DNA of 64,000 bases from Swaminathania salitolerans (GCF_025994315.1 NZ_BAQE01000002.1), one strand, 5' to 3'. Positions 42,586 to 51,905 are shown, counted from the first letter of the stretch. Numbers and translations: made by a program. Notes: generated by a model from the sequence alone, not told the origin.

Positions 42586-44893
42586 GGCGCCCACGCATGA
42601 GCGCGGCAGGACCGTGAAGCATGAGAGCGCCACGCTCCATGTCACGGGGCGCGCCTCTTATATCGACGATCTCCCCGAGCCGAAATCCCTCCTCCATCTC
42701 GCCCCGGGGTTGAGCGCGCGCGCCCATGCCCGAGTGGTCTCCCTCGATTTTTCCGAAGTGCTGGCCGTGCCGGGCGTCGTAAGGGTTCTGACCTGCGCGG
42801 ACATCGTCGGACAGAACCAGGTCAGCCCGGTTCATGCGGAAGACGAGCCGCTTCTGGCGGATGGCGTCGTGCATCATGTCGGCCAGATCGTGTTCGTCGT
42901 CGTCGCGACCGAGCGCGGCATAGCGCGCCGTGCCGCCCGCAAGGCCCGGATCACCTATGAGGATCTCCCTGCCGTGCTCGATATCGCCACGGCGCAATCG
43001 GGGGAGGAGGATCTGGTCTGGCGCCCCCTGACCATGGAGCGCGGACAGGCGGAAGCGGCTCTGGAGGCATCGCCCCGTCGTCTTGGCGGATCGCTGACGC
43101 TCGGCGGTCAGGAGCATTTCTATCTCGAGGGACAGGTGGCTCTGGCCCAGCCCGGCGAGGCCGGGGAGATGCGGGTGTGGTCGTCGACCCAGCATCCGTC
43201 CGAGACGCAGCATCTGGTCGCGTCGGTTCTGGGACGACCGCATCATCTCGTGACGACCGAGGTCAGGCGTATGGGGGGCGGGTTCGGCGGAAAGGAAACG
43301 CAGGCCAATAGCTGTGCCTGTCTGGCCGCCCTTGCCGCAGAGCTGACCGGGCAAGCCGTCAAGATGCGTCTCGATCGTGACGACGACATGATGACGACCG
43401 GAAAGCGACATGATTTCAGCATTGCCTATGAGGTCGGTTTCACGCCCCGGGGCGATATCCTTGCCGTGGACATGACCCTGTCGGCGCGTTGCGGATGGTC
43501 CGCGGATCTGTCGGGACCGGTGACCGACCGCGCCCTGTTCCATGCCGATAACGCCTATTACTATCCCGATGTCCGCCTGCACTCCCGGGCCTTCAGAACG
43601 AACACGCAATCCAATACCGCCTTTCGCGGCTTCGGTGGCCCGCAGGGGATCGTGGCCGCAGAAAGGCTGATCGAGGAGATCGCCTTCGCTACCGGGCAGG
43701 ATCCGCTCGATATCCGGCTGCGCAATCTGTACGGCACGGGGCATCGCGACGTGACGCCCTATCACATGACGGTAGAGGATTCGATCAGCGATCTCGTTCT
43801 CACCCGGCTGGCCGAACAGTGCGATTATCGCAAGCGCAGGGCTGCCCTGCGTGCCTTCAACGCACAAAGCCGGATCCTGCGGAAAGGGATCGCGATCACA
43901 CCCGTCAAGTTCGGAATCTCGTTCACGGCGACCCATTACAATCAGGCCGGGGCGCTGGTTCATGTCTATACCGACGGGTCGGTGCAGGTGAATCATGGCG
44001 GCACCGAGATGGGGCAGGGGCTCCATACGAAAATGGTCCAGATCGTGATGCGGGAATTCGCGCTCCCGGCGGAGATGGTCCGTATCACGGCCACGACGAC
44101 GGGCAAGGTGCCGAATACCTCCGCGACCGCGGCCTCCTCGGGGGCGGATCTCAACGGTATGGCCGTGCTGGATGCCGTGACCCGGATCAAGTCCCGCATG
44201 ATCGATTATGCCGCCGCGAAATGGCAGGTCTCGCCGCAGGATATCCGGTTCACGACCGATGGCGTGCGGATCGGTCACGAGATCGTCCCTTTCCGTCAGC
44301 TCGCCTGGGAGGTCTATTTCGCGCGGATCTCGCTTTCGGCGAACGGATTCTATCGCACACCCAGGATCTCGTGGAACCCGGCGACCGGGCGCGGGCGTCC
44401 CTTCTATTATTTCGCTTACGGCGCTGCGTGCGCCGAAGTCACGATCGATCGCCTGACCGGCGAGAACACGATCGACCGGGTCGATATTCTTCACGATGCG
44501 GGAGAGTCGCTGAATCCGGAGATCGATATCGGACAGATCGAAGGGGGGTTCGTTCAGGGGGCGGGCTGGCTCACGACCGAGGAGCTCGTCTGGGATAAGG
44601 AAGGCGTGCTGAAAACCCATGCGCCGAGCACCTACAAGATCCCCGCCTGCTCCGACCGGCCGCGGATCTTCAATGTCTCCCTGCTCGAAAATGCGCCCAA
44701 CCGGGAGGAGACGATCTATCGCTCCAAGGCCGTGGGCGAGCCGCCTTTCGTGCATGGCGTCGCGGTGCTCCATGCCTTGTCGGATGCGATCGCGAGCGTG
44801 GACGATTACCGGCGCTGTCCGCGTCTCGATGCGCCTGCGACCCCCGAAGCCATTCTGCGCTGCCTCGCACGGCTCGAGGGAGAGCCGCTCTGA
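42578..44893 (+). CDS. xdhB: Xanthine dehydrogenase, molybdopterin-binding subunit
   Basis: This 771-residue catalytic subunit hydroxylates hypoxanthine and xanthine to urate. Molybdenum-cofactor motifs are GGGFGGKE, TAFRGFGGPQG and GTEMGQGLHTK, and the catalytic glutamate lies in SKAVGEPPF near the C terminus. It starts inside the end of xdhA and is followed without a gap by xdhC. Confidence 0.96.
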   Translation: MSEAPTHERGRTVKHESATLHVTGRASYIDDLPEPKSLLHLAPGLSARAHARVVSLDFSEVLAVPGVVRVLTCADIVGQNQVSPVHAEDEPLLADGVVHHVGQIVFVVVATERGIARRAARKARITYEDLPAVLDIATAQSGEEDLVWRPLTMERGQAEAALEASPRRLGGSLTLGGQEHFYLEGQVALAQPGEAGEMRVWSSTQHPSETQHLVASVLGRPHHLVTTEVRRMGGGFGGKETQANSCACLAALAAELTGQAVKMRLDRDDDMMTTGKRHDFSIAYEVGFTPRGDILAVDMTLSARCGWSADLSGPVTDRALFHADNAYYYPDVRLHSRAFRTNTQSNTAFRGFGGPQGIVAAERLIEEIAFATGQDPLDIRLRNLYGTGHRDVTPYHMTVEDSISDLVLTRLAEQCDYRKRRAALRAFNAQSRILRKGIAITPVKFGISFTATHYNQAGALVHVYTDGSVQVNHGGTEMGQGLHTKMVQIVMREFALPAEMVRITATTTGKVPNTSATAASSGADLNGMAVLDAVTRIKSRMIDYAAAKWQVSPQDIRFTTDGVRIGHEIVPFRQLAWEVYFARISLSANGFYRTPRISWNPATGRGRPFYYFAYGAACAEVTIDRLTGENTIDRVDILHDAGESLNPEIDIGQIEGGFVQGAGWLTTEELVWDKEGVLKTHAPSTYKIPACSDRPRIFNVSLLENAPNREETIYRSKAVGEPPFVHGVAVLHALSDAIASVDDYRRCPRLDAPATPEAILRCLARLEGEPL

Positions 44894-45759
44894 TCGATCT
44901 CGCTCTGATCGGAGTCTGGCGGCGTGAGCATGTGCCGGTCATGCGTGTCACCGTCCTTTCGGTGCAGGGATCGACCCCCCGGGAGGCGGGGGCATTCATG
45001 CTCGTCTCCCCAACCGGGCAGACCGGCACCATTGGCGGCGGCGATGTGGAATGGACATGCCTCTCTCTCGCGCGCGCGGCGCTCGCCAGCGGCACCGACG
45101 GGGAGGGGGCATGTCCCGGGGAGATGCGCTTCGTTCTCGGCCCGGAGACCGGCCAGTGCTGCGGAGGGGCGATGGTGGTACGCTTCTCGTTCGTCGGCGA
45201 TCTCGCCGAGGAGGAAGAGGCAGAGCGATCGGCGCGCGGCGCCTGGCCCCGTCTTGCCGTGTTCGGGGCGGGACATGTGGGGCGCGCCTTGATGCGGTGT
45301 GCCTCGTTCCTCCCGCTTTCGCTGCGCTGGATCGATCCGAGGGAGGAGGAGTTCGGGCCGGTACCCCAGGGTGTCGAGACCCGGGTGAGCGATGCATGGG
45401 AAGAGGAGCTTGCGGCGCTGCGTGCCGGCGATGGCGTGCTTGTCATGACGCCCAGCCATCGTCTGGATGCCCTGATCGCCGCGGCCGCACTCGAGCGGGG
45501 CGATCTGGCCTATGTCGGGCTGATCGGTTCACGCACCAAACGTCGGCGATTCGAGGCGGCCTTCCTGCGCACAGGTCTGTCGCAGGCGCAGATCGCCCCC
45601 CTTGTCTGCCCGGTGGGCGATCGTGGCGTTCGGGACAAGCGTCCCGAGATCATCGCAGCTCTGATCGCAGCCGAGCTTGCCGTGACACTCGTCGCACGGG
45701 ACGGATACCGGGCCCCGCTCCGGACGCGGAGGACCGAAACCGGCGACACGAACCCCTGA
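44890..45759 (+). CDS. xdhC: XdhC, molybdenum-cofactor maturation factor; probable CTG start
   Basis: This protein of about 289 residues inserts the sulfurated molybdenum cofactor into xanthine dehydrogenase. It has GSTPREAGAFML, GTIGGGDVEW, GQCCGGAM and the Rossmann-like VFGAGHVGRAL and GLIGSRTKRRRFE. The first ATG/GTG (44932, 44941) would remove the conserved N-terminal helix. The coding frame continues upstream as LIDLALIGVWRREHVPVM to a CTG at 44890 that overlaps the xdhB stop as CTGA, with a strong GAGGGAGAG five bases before it. CTG is therefore the likely start. Third gene of xdhABC. Confidence 0.85.
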   Translation: MIDLALIGVWRREHVPVMRVTVLSVQGSTPREAGAFMLVSPTGQTGTIGGGDVEWTCLSLARAALASGTDGEGACPGEMRFVLGPETGQCCGGAMVVRFSFVGDLAEEEEAERSARGAWPRLAVFGAGHVGRALMRCASFLPLSLRWIDPREEEFGPVPQGVETRVSDAWEEELAALRAGDGVLVMTPSHRLDALIAAAALERGDLAYVGLIGSRTKRRRFEAAFLRTGLSQAQIAPLVCPVGDRGVRDKRPEIIAALIAAELAVTLVARDGYRAPLRTRRTETGDTNP

Positions 45760-45930
45760 GAGAGCCCTGTCGCCGGAACCCCCATCCGGAACCGGGCGCG
45801 CGCGGCTGCGTCAGACGAACGGGTCCGACAGGATCCGTGCGGGCTGGAGACGCCCTGCGCATTTATCGAGAGCGGGCGTATGTGCGCCGAGCCGATTTCC
45901 GGCGGCCAGAGGTCCGGAGAGGAGTGCAGG

Positions 45931-46719
45931 ATGTCAGCGAAGACGACAGGGGCGTGTCGGCCCGCCCTGAGTACCGCCCAGAGTGCCGATCGGGGTGCCG
46001 TCCGGACGACCACGGACACGGACCACCTTGCCGGAGCGGGCGATCCCGCAGGCAGTCTCGGCCCGGTCAGAGGGGTCCTGTTCGATATGGACGGGCTGCT
46101 GCTCGACAGCGAGACACTCTCGCTCGATGCCTTCGCCCTTGCGGTCCGGGATTTCGGCCATGACATCCCCGCCAGCATCGCCCGACGCATGATCGGACTG
46201 CCGGGCGATGCCTGTATCGCGCTCGTTCTCGAAACCTGCGGTCGATCCTTTCCCGTGGAGGCGCTGTTTGCCGCCCAGGCCCGTCATATGAGCGATCTGG
46301 TCGAGGCCGGACGGCTCGTCCTCAAGAACGGGGTGCTTCCCCTGCTCGATGCGCTGGATGCGCGAAAGACGAAGCGCGCCATAGCGACGTCATCGGGTCG
46401 GGCGCGCACGCTCGCCCATCTCGATCATGTCGGGATCCGGGCGCGCTTCGATGCGATCGTCACGCGAGATGACGTGACGCGCGGCAAGCCCGATCCCGAG
46501 CCCTATCTCAGGGCGGCCGACGCGATCGGTGTGCCGCCCGCCGAATGTCTGGCGCTCGAGGATTCCCATAACGGGGCAAGGGCAGCCCATGCCGCCGGAA
46601 TCAGGGTCATCGTGGTGCCCGATCTCATGGAGCCGGATGAGGAGATCAGGGCGAAGGCCCATGCGATCATGCATGATCTGCACGAGGTGCGTGAGTTTCT
46701 GGATCGTTCGCCCGGCTGA
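45931..46719 (+). CDS. HAD-IA family hydrolase (beta-phosphoglucomutase-like)
   Basis: This 262-residue protein has motif I FDMDGLLLDSE (nucleophile Asp about 50), motif II ATSSG, motif III lysine in GKPDPEPYL and motif IV LEDSHNGARAA. These fit the phosphatase/phosphomutase subgroup I. The first 45 residues are a variable, low-complexity extension not usual for the family. The ATG at 45931 has GGAG nearby. The substrate cannot be read from sequence. Confidence 0.88.
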   Translation: MSAKTTGACRPALSTAQSADRGAVRTTTDTDHLAGAGDPAGSLGPVRGVLFDMDGLLLDSETLSLDAFALAVRDFGHDIPASIARRMIGLPGDACIALVLETCGRSFPVEALFAAQARHMSDLVEAGRLVLKNGVLPLLDALDARKTKRAIATSSGRARTLAHLDHVGIRARFDAIVTRDDVTRGKPDPEPYLRAADAIGVPPAECLALEDSHNGARAAHAAGIRVIVVPDLMEPDEEIRAKAHAIMHDLHEVREFLDRSPG

Positions 46720-46727
46720 GACGGGTT

Positions 46728-46746
46728 TGCGGGCATGATGCCCGCA
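46728..46746. terminator. Hairpin between convergent HAD and porin genes
   Basis: TGCGGGCAT-G-ATGCCCGCA is a perfect 9-bp inverted repeat directly after the HAD stop. There is no strong T tract, so terminator function is tentative. Confidence 0.45.
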
Positions 46747-46821
46747 GGCGATTTCCGGTTGTCTTCCGGGGTGCTTTCCGTACTTGTTCCCCGGGGCCGC
46801 TTTGCCGCGGTCGCGCCGCAG

Positions 46822-48192
46822 TCAGAGATAATAGCCGAAAATGATGAGAAACGAGGATTTGTACCGGTTGTCGCCCCCGAATCCGGCGCCGTTCGTGAAC
46901 TGTCCGGCGCCGATATAGGGATCGTTGCGACCGAGATAATATTCCGACCAGACGCGGAAGCGATTGGTGGCCTTGTCGGACCAGAAGGCACCGACGCTCA
47001 GACGGTCGGTATCGGGGGCGTTATGGCCGATATCCTTCCAGACCCGGGCATAATTGACGAACATGTCGAGTTTCACCGGGAGCTTGCCCGTATCGATCGT
47101 GCGCGCGATTTCCGCGAAACCGATCGTTCCGCGCGCGGCGATGTTATAGGGGGAGTCGTAATCTCCCACGGTCACCACTTCGTTCGTCCCCGGATTCTTG
47201 AGATCCATATCCTGGCGCGCGCCCATCAGCTTGAAGCGCCAGGGCCCGCTCTTTCGCTTGAGACTGAGCGAAAAGGCCCGACGCTGGCCGTTGCGTCGGG
47301 TCGTGTAGTTGTGCACCGTCGAAACCCAGGCCGAGCCGGTGAGGACGAGCCCGTCAGCATCGTCGGGCAAAAGATGATAGCGGACGCGCGCAACGCCGAT
47401 ATATCGCTCGTCATTGCTTGAACCGTATTGCAGCGCGGTCCCCCCTCTGACGAAGTTCACGGAATAGCGGGCGCTGTCGGCGCTCCTGCCGATCGCATTG
47501 GGAATGGTGGTCGGGAAGAACCCGGCATCGAACGACCAGCGTTTATGCACATGGCTGAAGACCGCCCCGACATCGTAGACTTCCTCGAGGCCGTAGACGA
47601 AACCGACACTGTTGAGAAAGGACGATCCCCACCAGCGATCGTCGAAGGGGACGGGCGCGAGGCCGAGGGTGATCTTGGTCGATTTGTCGATCTTGGCGCC
47701 GACATAGCCGTACATCGGAAAGCTGATCTCTCCCGGATAGCCTTTGTATCCGGAGCTCGAGCCGTAAATGAAACTGCCGCCATAGAAACGATATTGCAGC
47801 GATCCGAACAGGAAGGAGGAATCGTAATCCGCTGTCAGGATGATCGTGTCGTAGGAGAGATGACTCGAGGTTCGGCCCTGTCCGTTTTTGCCGACATCGT
47901 TGAAACGCAGATCGTAGCGTCCGCGAACGGCGATTCCGAGATCGAGCTTGCCATCTCCCTTGCCGTGCGATGCAGGAGGAGCCACAGGCGCCTGTGTCTT
48001 CTTTCTCTGCACCGTTGGTTTGACGTCGACGGACTGGCTGGTCGCGCTGACCTTGCTGTCCTGGGCGGCGGGTCGCGCCTGCATGGTCCCGACCGCGTCC
48101 CGCTGGGCTCGCTGTGAGGCTTCCTGAGGAGCCTCCTGAAAGGAAGGCTGGATGAGATTGGCGAGGGCGAACATCTGGAGCGCTGTCGTCAT
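46822..48192 (-). CDS. Outer-membrane beta-barrel porin-like protein
   Basis: This 456-residue protein has a short hydrophobic start, a disordered Gln/Ala/Pro/Lys region to about residue 80, and then many alternating aromatic beta strands (AVRGRYDLRF, SFLFGSLQYRFYGGSF, DRWWGSSFLN, WSEYYLGRNDP). It ends in FGYYL, close to the aromatic terminal signature of barrels. The family is not certain; a solute porin is likely. An inverted repeat (CCTGCCC/GGGCAGG, about 48204-48239) lies just upstream. Confidence 0.7.
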   Translation of the reverse strand: MTTALQMFALANLIQPSFQEAPQEASQRAQRDAVGTMQARPAAQDSKVSATSQSVDVKPTVQRKKTQAPVAPPASHGKGDGKLDLGIAVRGRYDLRFNDVGKNGQGRTSSHLSYDTIILTADYDSSFLFGSLQYRFYGGSFIYGSSSGYKGYPGEISFPMYGYVGAKIDKSTKITLGLAPVPFDDRWWGSSFLNSVGFVYGLEEVYDVGAVFSHVHKRWSFDAGFFPTTIPNAIGRSADSARYSVNFVRGGTALQYGSSNDERYIGVARVRYHLLPDDADGLVLTGSAWVSTVHNYTTRRNGQRRAFSLSLKRKSGPWRFKLMGARQDMDLKNPGTNEVVTVGDYDSPYNIAARGTIGFAEIARTIDTGKLPVKLDMFVNYARVWKDIGHNAPDTDRLSVGAFWSDKATNRFRVWSEYYLGRNDPYIGAGQFTNGAGFGGDNRYKSSFLIIFGYYL

Positions 48193-48404
48193 GACAGGTT
48201 ACCTGCCCTTAATTCATGGGTAAGTCTATATCGGGCAGGGGGAAACACGGCGCACACACAGTATTTGATCGTCAGAAAGCGTCAGCGGCTCCGTTTTTCA
48301 TCAGGAATCCGGAAGGGTTGCAAGGCATTTCACTGCATTGCGGGGCGGGCACGACATCGCAATTCGTCGCAGGTCGTGCCGGTTGTGCCGCCTCGAGACG
48401 CGCT

Positions 48405-48593
48405 CTAGTGGCAGCCGCCGCCCTTGCAGCCGCGACAATTGTCACAGCCCTTGCGGATTTCTCCGGGCCCGGAGACGCGACTGCCCAGCCCGATCCGCGA
48501 TCTGAACCCGGCCGCACCGGCCGGAAAGAGCCTGCCGAGCCAGAACAGCATGGCGGCAAGGACGATAAAGGCGACGATCAGTGTCTCGGTCAT
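48405..48593 (-). CDS. FeoB-associated Cys-rich membrane protein
   Basis: This 62-residue protein has one N-terminal membrane helix (LIVAFIVLAAMLFWLG) and a C-terminal cysteine cluster, GCDNCRGCKGGGCH. Small proteins of this type follow feoB in many bacteria and may assist ferrous iron handling at the membrane. It begins 6 bp after the feoB stop. A weak hairpin (GCACGAC/GTCGTGC, about 48349-48378) lies downstream. Confidence 0.85.
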   Translation of the reverse strand: MTETLIVAFIVLAAMLFWLGRLFPAGAAGFRSRIGLGSRVSGPGEIRKGCDNCRGCKGGGCH

Positions 48594-48599
48594 GGCTGG

Positions 48600-50462
48600 T
48601 TATCCGGTCAGAGCAAGAGTCGCATGATAGGTAAGAAACGCCGCCGCGTACGCAAGTCCGAAAAGATAGGCTGCGGCACCGATCACGACTTTCAAGGAGC
48701 GTGTCTCGCGGCGCATGACCGCCAGTGTCGAGATGCATTGCGGCGCATAGACATACCAGGCCAGAAGGGCGAAGGCGGTGGCCATGCTCCAATGGGCGCT
48801 CAGAAGCGGTGTCAGCTGCGTTGCGGCGCTGTCTTCCGTGGCCCCGAGGGCATAGACGGTGGCCAGTGCGCTGACAGCAACCTCGCGGGCGGCGAGCCCG
48901 GGGATCAGCGAGACGCAGATCTGCCAGTTGAAGCCGACCGGCGCGAAAACAGGCAGCATCCAGTGACCGATCATCCCGGCGAGGGAATAGTCGATGGCCG
49001 ATCCCGTCGCCCCGGCGGGCGGGGCGGGGAAACTCGACAGGGCCCAGAGAAGCACGTTGAGAGAGACGATGATGGTTCCCACACGGGAGAGGAACATGAC
49101 CGCACGCTGCCACAGGCCGAGGGCCAGGCTGCGGAGATTGGGCCTGCGATAGGGAGGGAGTTCGAGCAGGAGCGGATGTTCGTCCGACGTGACCCCCCGT
49201 GTCATGAGCCGGGCCGCCACGATGCCGCTGACGATGGCCACGAAATACAGGGCGAACAGGACGAGGCCCTGCAAGCCGAATATGCCGCCCACCGTCCGGT
49301 GCGGAACGAAGGCTGCGATCAGCAGCGTATAGACCGGCAACCGCGCCGAACAGGTCATCAGCGGCGCGATCAGGATGGTGACGAGGCGGTCTCTGGGGTT
49401 CTGGATCGTGCGTGCCGCCATGATTCCGGGAATGGCGCAGGCAAAGCTCGAGAGCAGCGGTATGAAGGATCGTCCGCTGAGACCGGCGAGCGCCATGATC
49501 CGATCGAGCAGGAAGGCGGCGCGCGGCAGATAGCCGCTCTCTTCCAGAGCGAGAATCCACAGGAAGAGGATAAGGATCTGGGGGAGAAAAACGATGACGG
49601 TACCGGCCCCGGCAATGACGCCGTCGGCAAGAAGGCTGCGCAGCAGACCTTGCGGCAGGGGAGACAGCAGGATCTCGCCCAGGGCGGTGATGCCCGCCTC
49701 GAGCGCATCCATGACCGGCTGCGCCCAGGCGAACACTGTCTGGAACATGAAGAACAGGACGACGAGAAGAATGACCGGCCCCCAGACCGGATGCAGGAAC
49801 CAGCGATCGAGCCGGTCCGCGAGACGATCTCCCCGGAGAGACAGGGCATTCGTGTAGCGACCGATCAGCGCCGCGACTTCCGCATGCAGGTCGGCGCCTT
49901 CGGGAATCGGTGCGGGTGGCGGCGGATCGGGCCGGTCGAGCGCCTCGAGCAGATGGGTGACGCCACTGCGGCGCAGGCTGATCGCAGGAACGACCGGCAG
50001 ACCGAGGGCAGAGGCGAGACCGGGCACATCGATGGTGAGCCCTATCCTTTCCGCCTCGTCCATCATGTTCAGAACCACCATGATCGGCCGACCGATCTGA
50101 CACAGCTCGAGCAGGAAGCGCAGATGCAGGGCGAGATTGGTGGCGGAGACGACGCAGATGATGAGATCGGGCCGGGGTTCCACCGCATGGCGGCCGGTGC
50201 AGACATCGCGCGTGACGTCCTCATCCGGGCTGGTCGCGCTCAGACTATAGGCCCCGGGGAGGTCGAGCAGCCGTATCTTCCGGCCTCCCGGTGTGGTGAG
50301 AGCGCCTTCCTTGCGCTCGACCGTCACGCCGGCATAATTCGCGACCTTCTGCCTGCTTCCCGTCAGCTGGTTGAACAGCGAGGTCTTGCCACAATTCGGA
50401 TTGCCCACGAGGGCGGCCCGCAACGGTTTCGTTGCAGGGTCGGGGGAGACGACCGCATCCAT
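48600..50462 (-). CDS. feoB: Ferrous iron transporter B
   Basis: This 620-residue inner-membrane Fe(II) transporter has an N-terminal G domain (G1 GNPNCGKTS near 20-28, G3 DLPGAYSL, G4-like NMMDE) and a hydrophobic gate domain with conserved LLSSFACAIPGIMAART and SARLPVYTLL motifs. It is shorter than the Escherichia coli protein (773 residues). It follows feoA by 6 bp and precedes the Cys-rich protein. Iron regulation is suggested by the Fur-like box upstream of feoA. Confidence 0.96.
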   Translation of the reverse strand: MDAVVSPDPATKPLRAALVGNPNCGKTSLFNQLTGSRQKVANYAGVTVERKEGALTTPGGRKIRLLDLPGAYSLSATSPDEDVTRDVCTGRHAVEPRPDLIICVVSATNLALHLRFLLELCQIGRPIMVVLNMMDEAERIGLTIDVPGLASALGLPVVPAISLRRSGVTHLLEALDRPDPPPPAPIPEGADLHAEVAALIGRYTNALSLRGDRLADRLDRWFLHPVWGPVILLVVLFFMFQTVFAWAQPVMDALEAGITALGEILLSPLPQGLLRSLLADGVIAGAGTVIVFLPQILILFLWILALEESGYLPRAAFLLDRIMALAGLSGRSFIPLLSSFACAIPGIMAARTIQNPRDRLVTILIAPLMTCSARLPVYTLLIAAFVPHRTVGGIFGLQGLVLFALYFVAIVSGIVAARLMTRGVTSDEHPLLLELPPYRRPNLRSLALGLWQRAVMFLSRVGTIIVSLNVLLWALSSFPAPPAGATGSAIDYSLAGMIGHWMLPVFAPVGFNWQICVSLIPGLAAREVAVSALATVYALGATEDSAATQLTPLLSAHWSMATAFALLAWYVYAPQCISTLAVMRRETRSLKVVIGAAAYLFGLAYAAAFLTYHATLALTG

Positions 50463-50468
50463 GATGGA

Positions 50469-50708
50469 TCAGAAATCGTGTTTCAGTGCGATCCTCGACG
50501 CTTCTCCACGACGAAGGGCGAAGCGGGACGATCCGAGCCTGACGGCAATGGGATCGCGACCGACGGGGCCGGTCGCCACGATTTCGACCGAGGCACCGGG
50601 TATGAAGCCGAGCTCACCCAGACGGGTGGCTATGGGGTCGTTTTCCATGCGGGCCACGACCTGACTGACCACAGCCTGTGCCCCTTTCGGGAGTGTGTCG
50701 AGTGTCAT
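50469..50708 (-). CDS. feoA: Ferrous iron transport protein A
   Basis: This 79-residue SH3-like cytoplasmic protein supports FeoB function. It has LGELGFIPGASVEIVATGP and DPIAVRLGSSRFALRRGEASRI. The ATG at 50708 gives the standard length. First gene of the feo operon. Confidence 0.94.
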   Translation of the reverse strand: MTLDTLPKGAQAVVSQVVARMENDPIATRLGELGFIPGASVEIVATGPVGRDPIAVRLGSSRFALRRGEASRIALKHDF

Positions 50709-50743
50709 GGATATACCCACCTGTGTCCGTACGCAGCATTCCC

Positions 50744-50758
50744 TGAGAACGCTTCTCA
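50744..50758. promoter_or_regulatory. Fur-like box upstream of feoA
   Basis: TGAGAACGCTTCTCA is a perfect palindrome (6-bp arms, 3-bp centre) that closely matches the TGAGAAT-N-ATTCTCA form of Fur boxes. It lies 35 bp before the feoA ATG, where it could block the promoter under iron-rich conditions. Confidence 0.65.
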
Positions 50759-50851
50759 ATCGCCTAGATAGTCCTTCAGCGCTTTTTAGGGAAGAGGGGA
50801 ACACAGAGGAGCGTTCGGACGCCTTCCGGGCGACCGGCGGCGTGTCGGGGG

Positions 50852-50890
50852 CCTGGGACGGTCAGGCCAGGGACGGTCAGGCCGGGACGG
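50852..50890 (+). repeat. 15-bp tandem repeat spanning a stop codon
   Basis: Units of GGGACGGTCAGG core at 50852 and 50867, plus a degenerate third copy, cover the end of the 2H phosphoesterase gene, including its stop. Confidence 0.7.
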
Positions 50891-51392
50891 GAGGGTCGAA
50901 AGCGAGACGGGCGAGCGGATGCCAGGGCCCGTTCTCGTATCGCCACAGACGCAGAGCCGCCGCATGGCTCTCTTCCGGACGGGGCGCTGAACGCAATGTC
51001 GCGAGAAGGGTTGAGGCGGTCTCGGCGGAGACCTTGTTCTGTACTGTCAGATGCGGTCGCCAGGGCGCGCGATCCTGTGGTTTGAGGCTGGCGGATGGGA
51101 ACAGGGCCGCAATCCCCGAGCGGATGACAGCGATTTCAGGGCAGGAGAGCCGGAAAGCCACGCCGCCGCCGAGCGAGAACGGGGCCTCGATGCGTACACC
51201 GGGGGCCGGGCGGTTCGTAACGATGTGATCGAGCACTTGCGGGGCGCTATCGAAGGGCAGGGCATGAAAGAGCGTGACATGGGCAGGCACGATATTACGC
51301 GCCGGGGGAAAATGGGCCGTGCGCAGATCCTGTGCCCATTTCTGCGCTTGCGGCTCGAGTTCGACGGTCAGGACAAGGGGGGCATTGCTCAT
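50877..51392 (-). CDS. 2H phosphoesterase (2'-5' RNA ligase-like)
   Basis: This 171-residue protein has the two HxTx motifs of the 2H superfamily: AHVTLFH (His38, Thr40) and PHLTVQNK (His114, Thr116). Members act on 2'-5' phosphodiester or cyclic phosphate bonds in RNA or nucleotides; the substrate is unknown here. The ATG at 51392 is chosen because the upstream extension translates the 14-bp repeats. Confidence 0.85.
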   Translation of the reverse strand: MSNAPLVLTVELEPQAQKWAQDLRTAHFPPARNIVPAHVTLFHALPFDSAPQVLDHIVTNRPAPGVRIEAPFSLGGGVAFRLSCPEIAVIRSGIAALFPSASLKPQDRAPWRPHLTVQNKVSAETASTLLATLRSAPRPEESHAAALRLWRYENGPWHPLARLAFDPPVPA

Positions 51393-51405
51393 GGCGCTCG
51401 ATCCC

Positions 51406-51447
51406 GGGTGAGCCAGTCTGGGTGAGCCAGTCTGGGTGAGACAGTCT
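51406..51447. repeat. 14-bp tandem repeat, 3 copies
   Basis: GGGTGAGCCAGTCT occurs at 51406 and 51420, and once more with one change at 51434. The array lies 14 bp upstream of the 2H phosphoesterase start and in its promoter or leader. Confidence 0.85.
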
Positions 51448-51491
51448 GGATGAGGCGCCACGATGCTCCCTTCCGGGCGCTGCGCCAAGGC

Positions 51492-51851
51492 TCACGATCC
51501 GGAAGAAGGCGGGGGCGGGCGGCTGGCCTCGCGGGCGATCCCGATCGCCGTTTCGATGGCCTGACGTGCCTGGGGGCTGTTTCTCCAGCAGGGTGCTGCA
51601 AGAGTCCGGCTTATGAGATCGCACAGTGTCCCGGCGGACCATCCTGCCAGAGCATCGAGACGGGTAATCCCGGCCTCCTCGATCCGCCGGAGCACTGTCG
51701 GACCGATCCCCTTCCCTTCGAGGAGCAGGGCGCGCTCGGCTTCGGTAAACCCCGCTCCCGTTTCGTTCCCACCCGGGGGAGGCTTGCGTCGGGGTGAATG
51801 CGGTGCGCGCGGCACGGTATGCGAAGGCAGAGGTTTTCCGACCATGGTCAT
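51492..51851 (-). CDS. Small helix-hairpin-helix domain protein
   Basis: This protein of about 119 residues has a basic, proline-rich N terminus and then LEGKGIGPTVLRRIEEAGITRLDALAGW, a helix-hairpin-helix of the kind found in DNA-binding or TfoX-C/DUF4332-like proteins. The final residues are Pro/Ser rich. Starts at 51851 or 51845 are equally possible. It lies upstream of, and on the same strand as, the 2H phosphoesterase; function unknown. Confidence 0.6.
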   Translation of the reverse strand: MTMVGKPLPSHTVPRAPHSPRRKPPPGGNETGAGFTEAERALLLEGKGIGPTVLRRIEEAGITRLDALAGWSAGTLCDLISRTLAAPCWRNSPQARQAIETAIGIAREASRPPPPSSGS

Positions 51852-51875
51852 GTCCGTGTAAAGTTTTGTAATAAT

Positions 51876-51887
51876 AGATCCGGATCT
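51876..51887. promoter_or_regulatory. 12-bp palindrome in divergent promoter
   Basis: AGATCCGGATCT is a perfect palindrome in the AT-rich gap between the helix-hairpin-helix gene and the halogenase-like gene. It may be an operator. Confidence 0.3.
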
Positions 51888-51905
51888 CGTAAAAAGAACG
51901 AATTT

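Noticed and set aside
48216..50771. An 851-codon open frame opposite feoB on the plus strand
   Set aside because: It is a charged, low-complexity shadow of feoB/feoA in high-GC DNA; the minus-strand proteins have clear family motifs.
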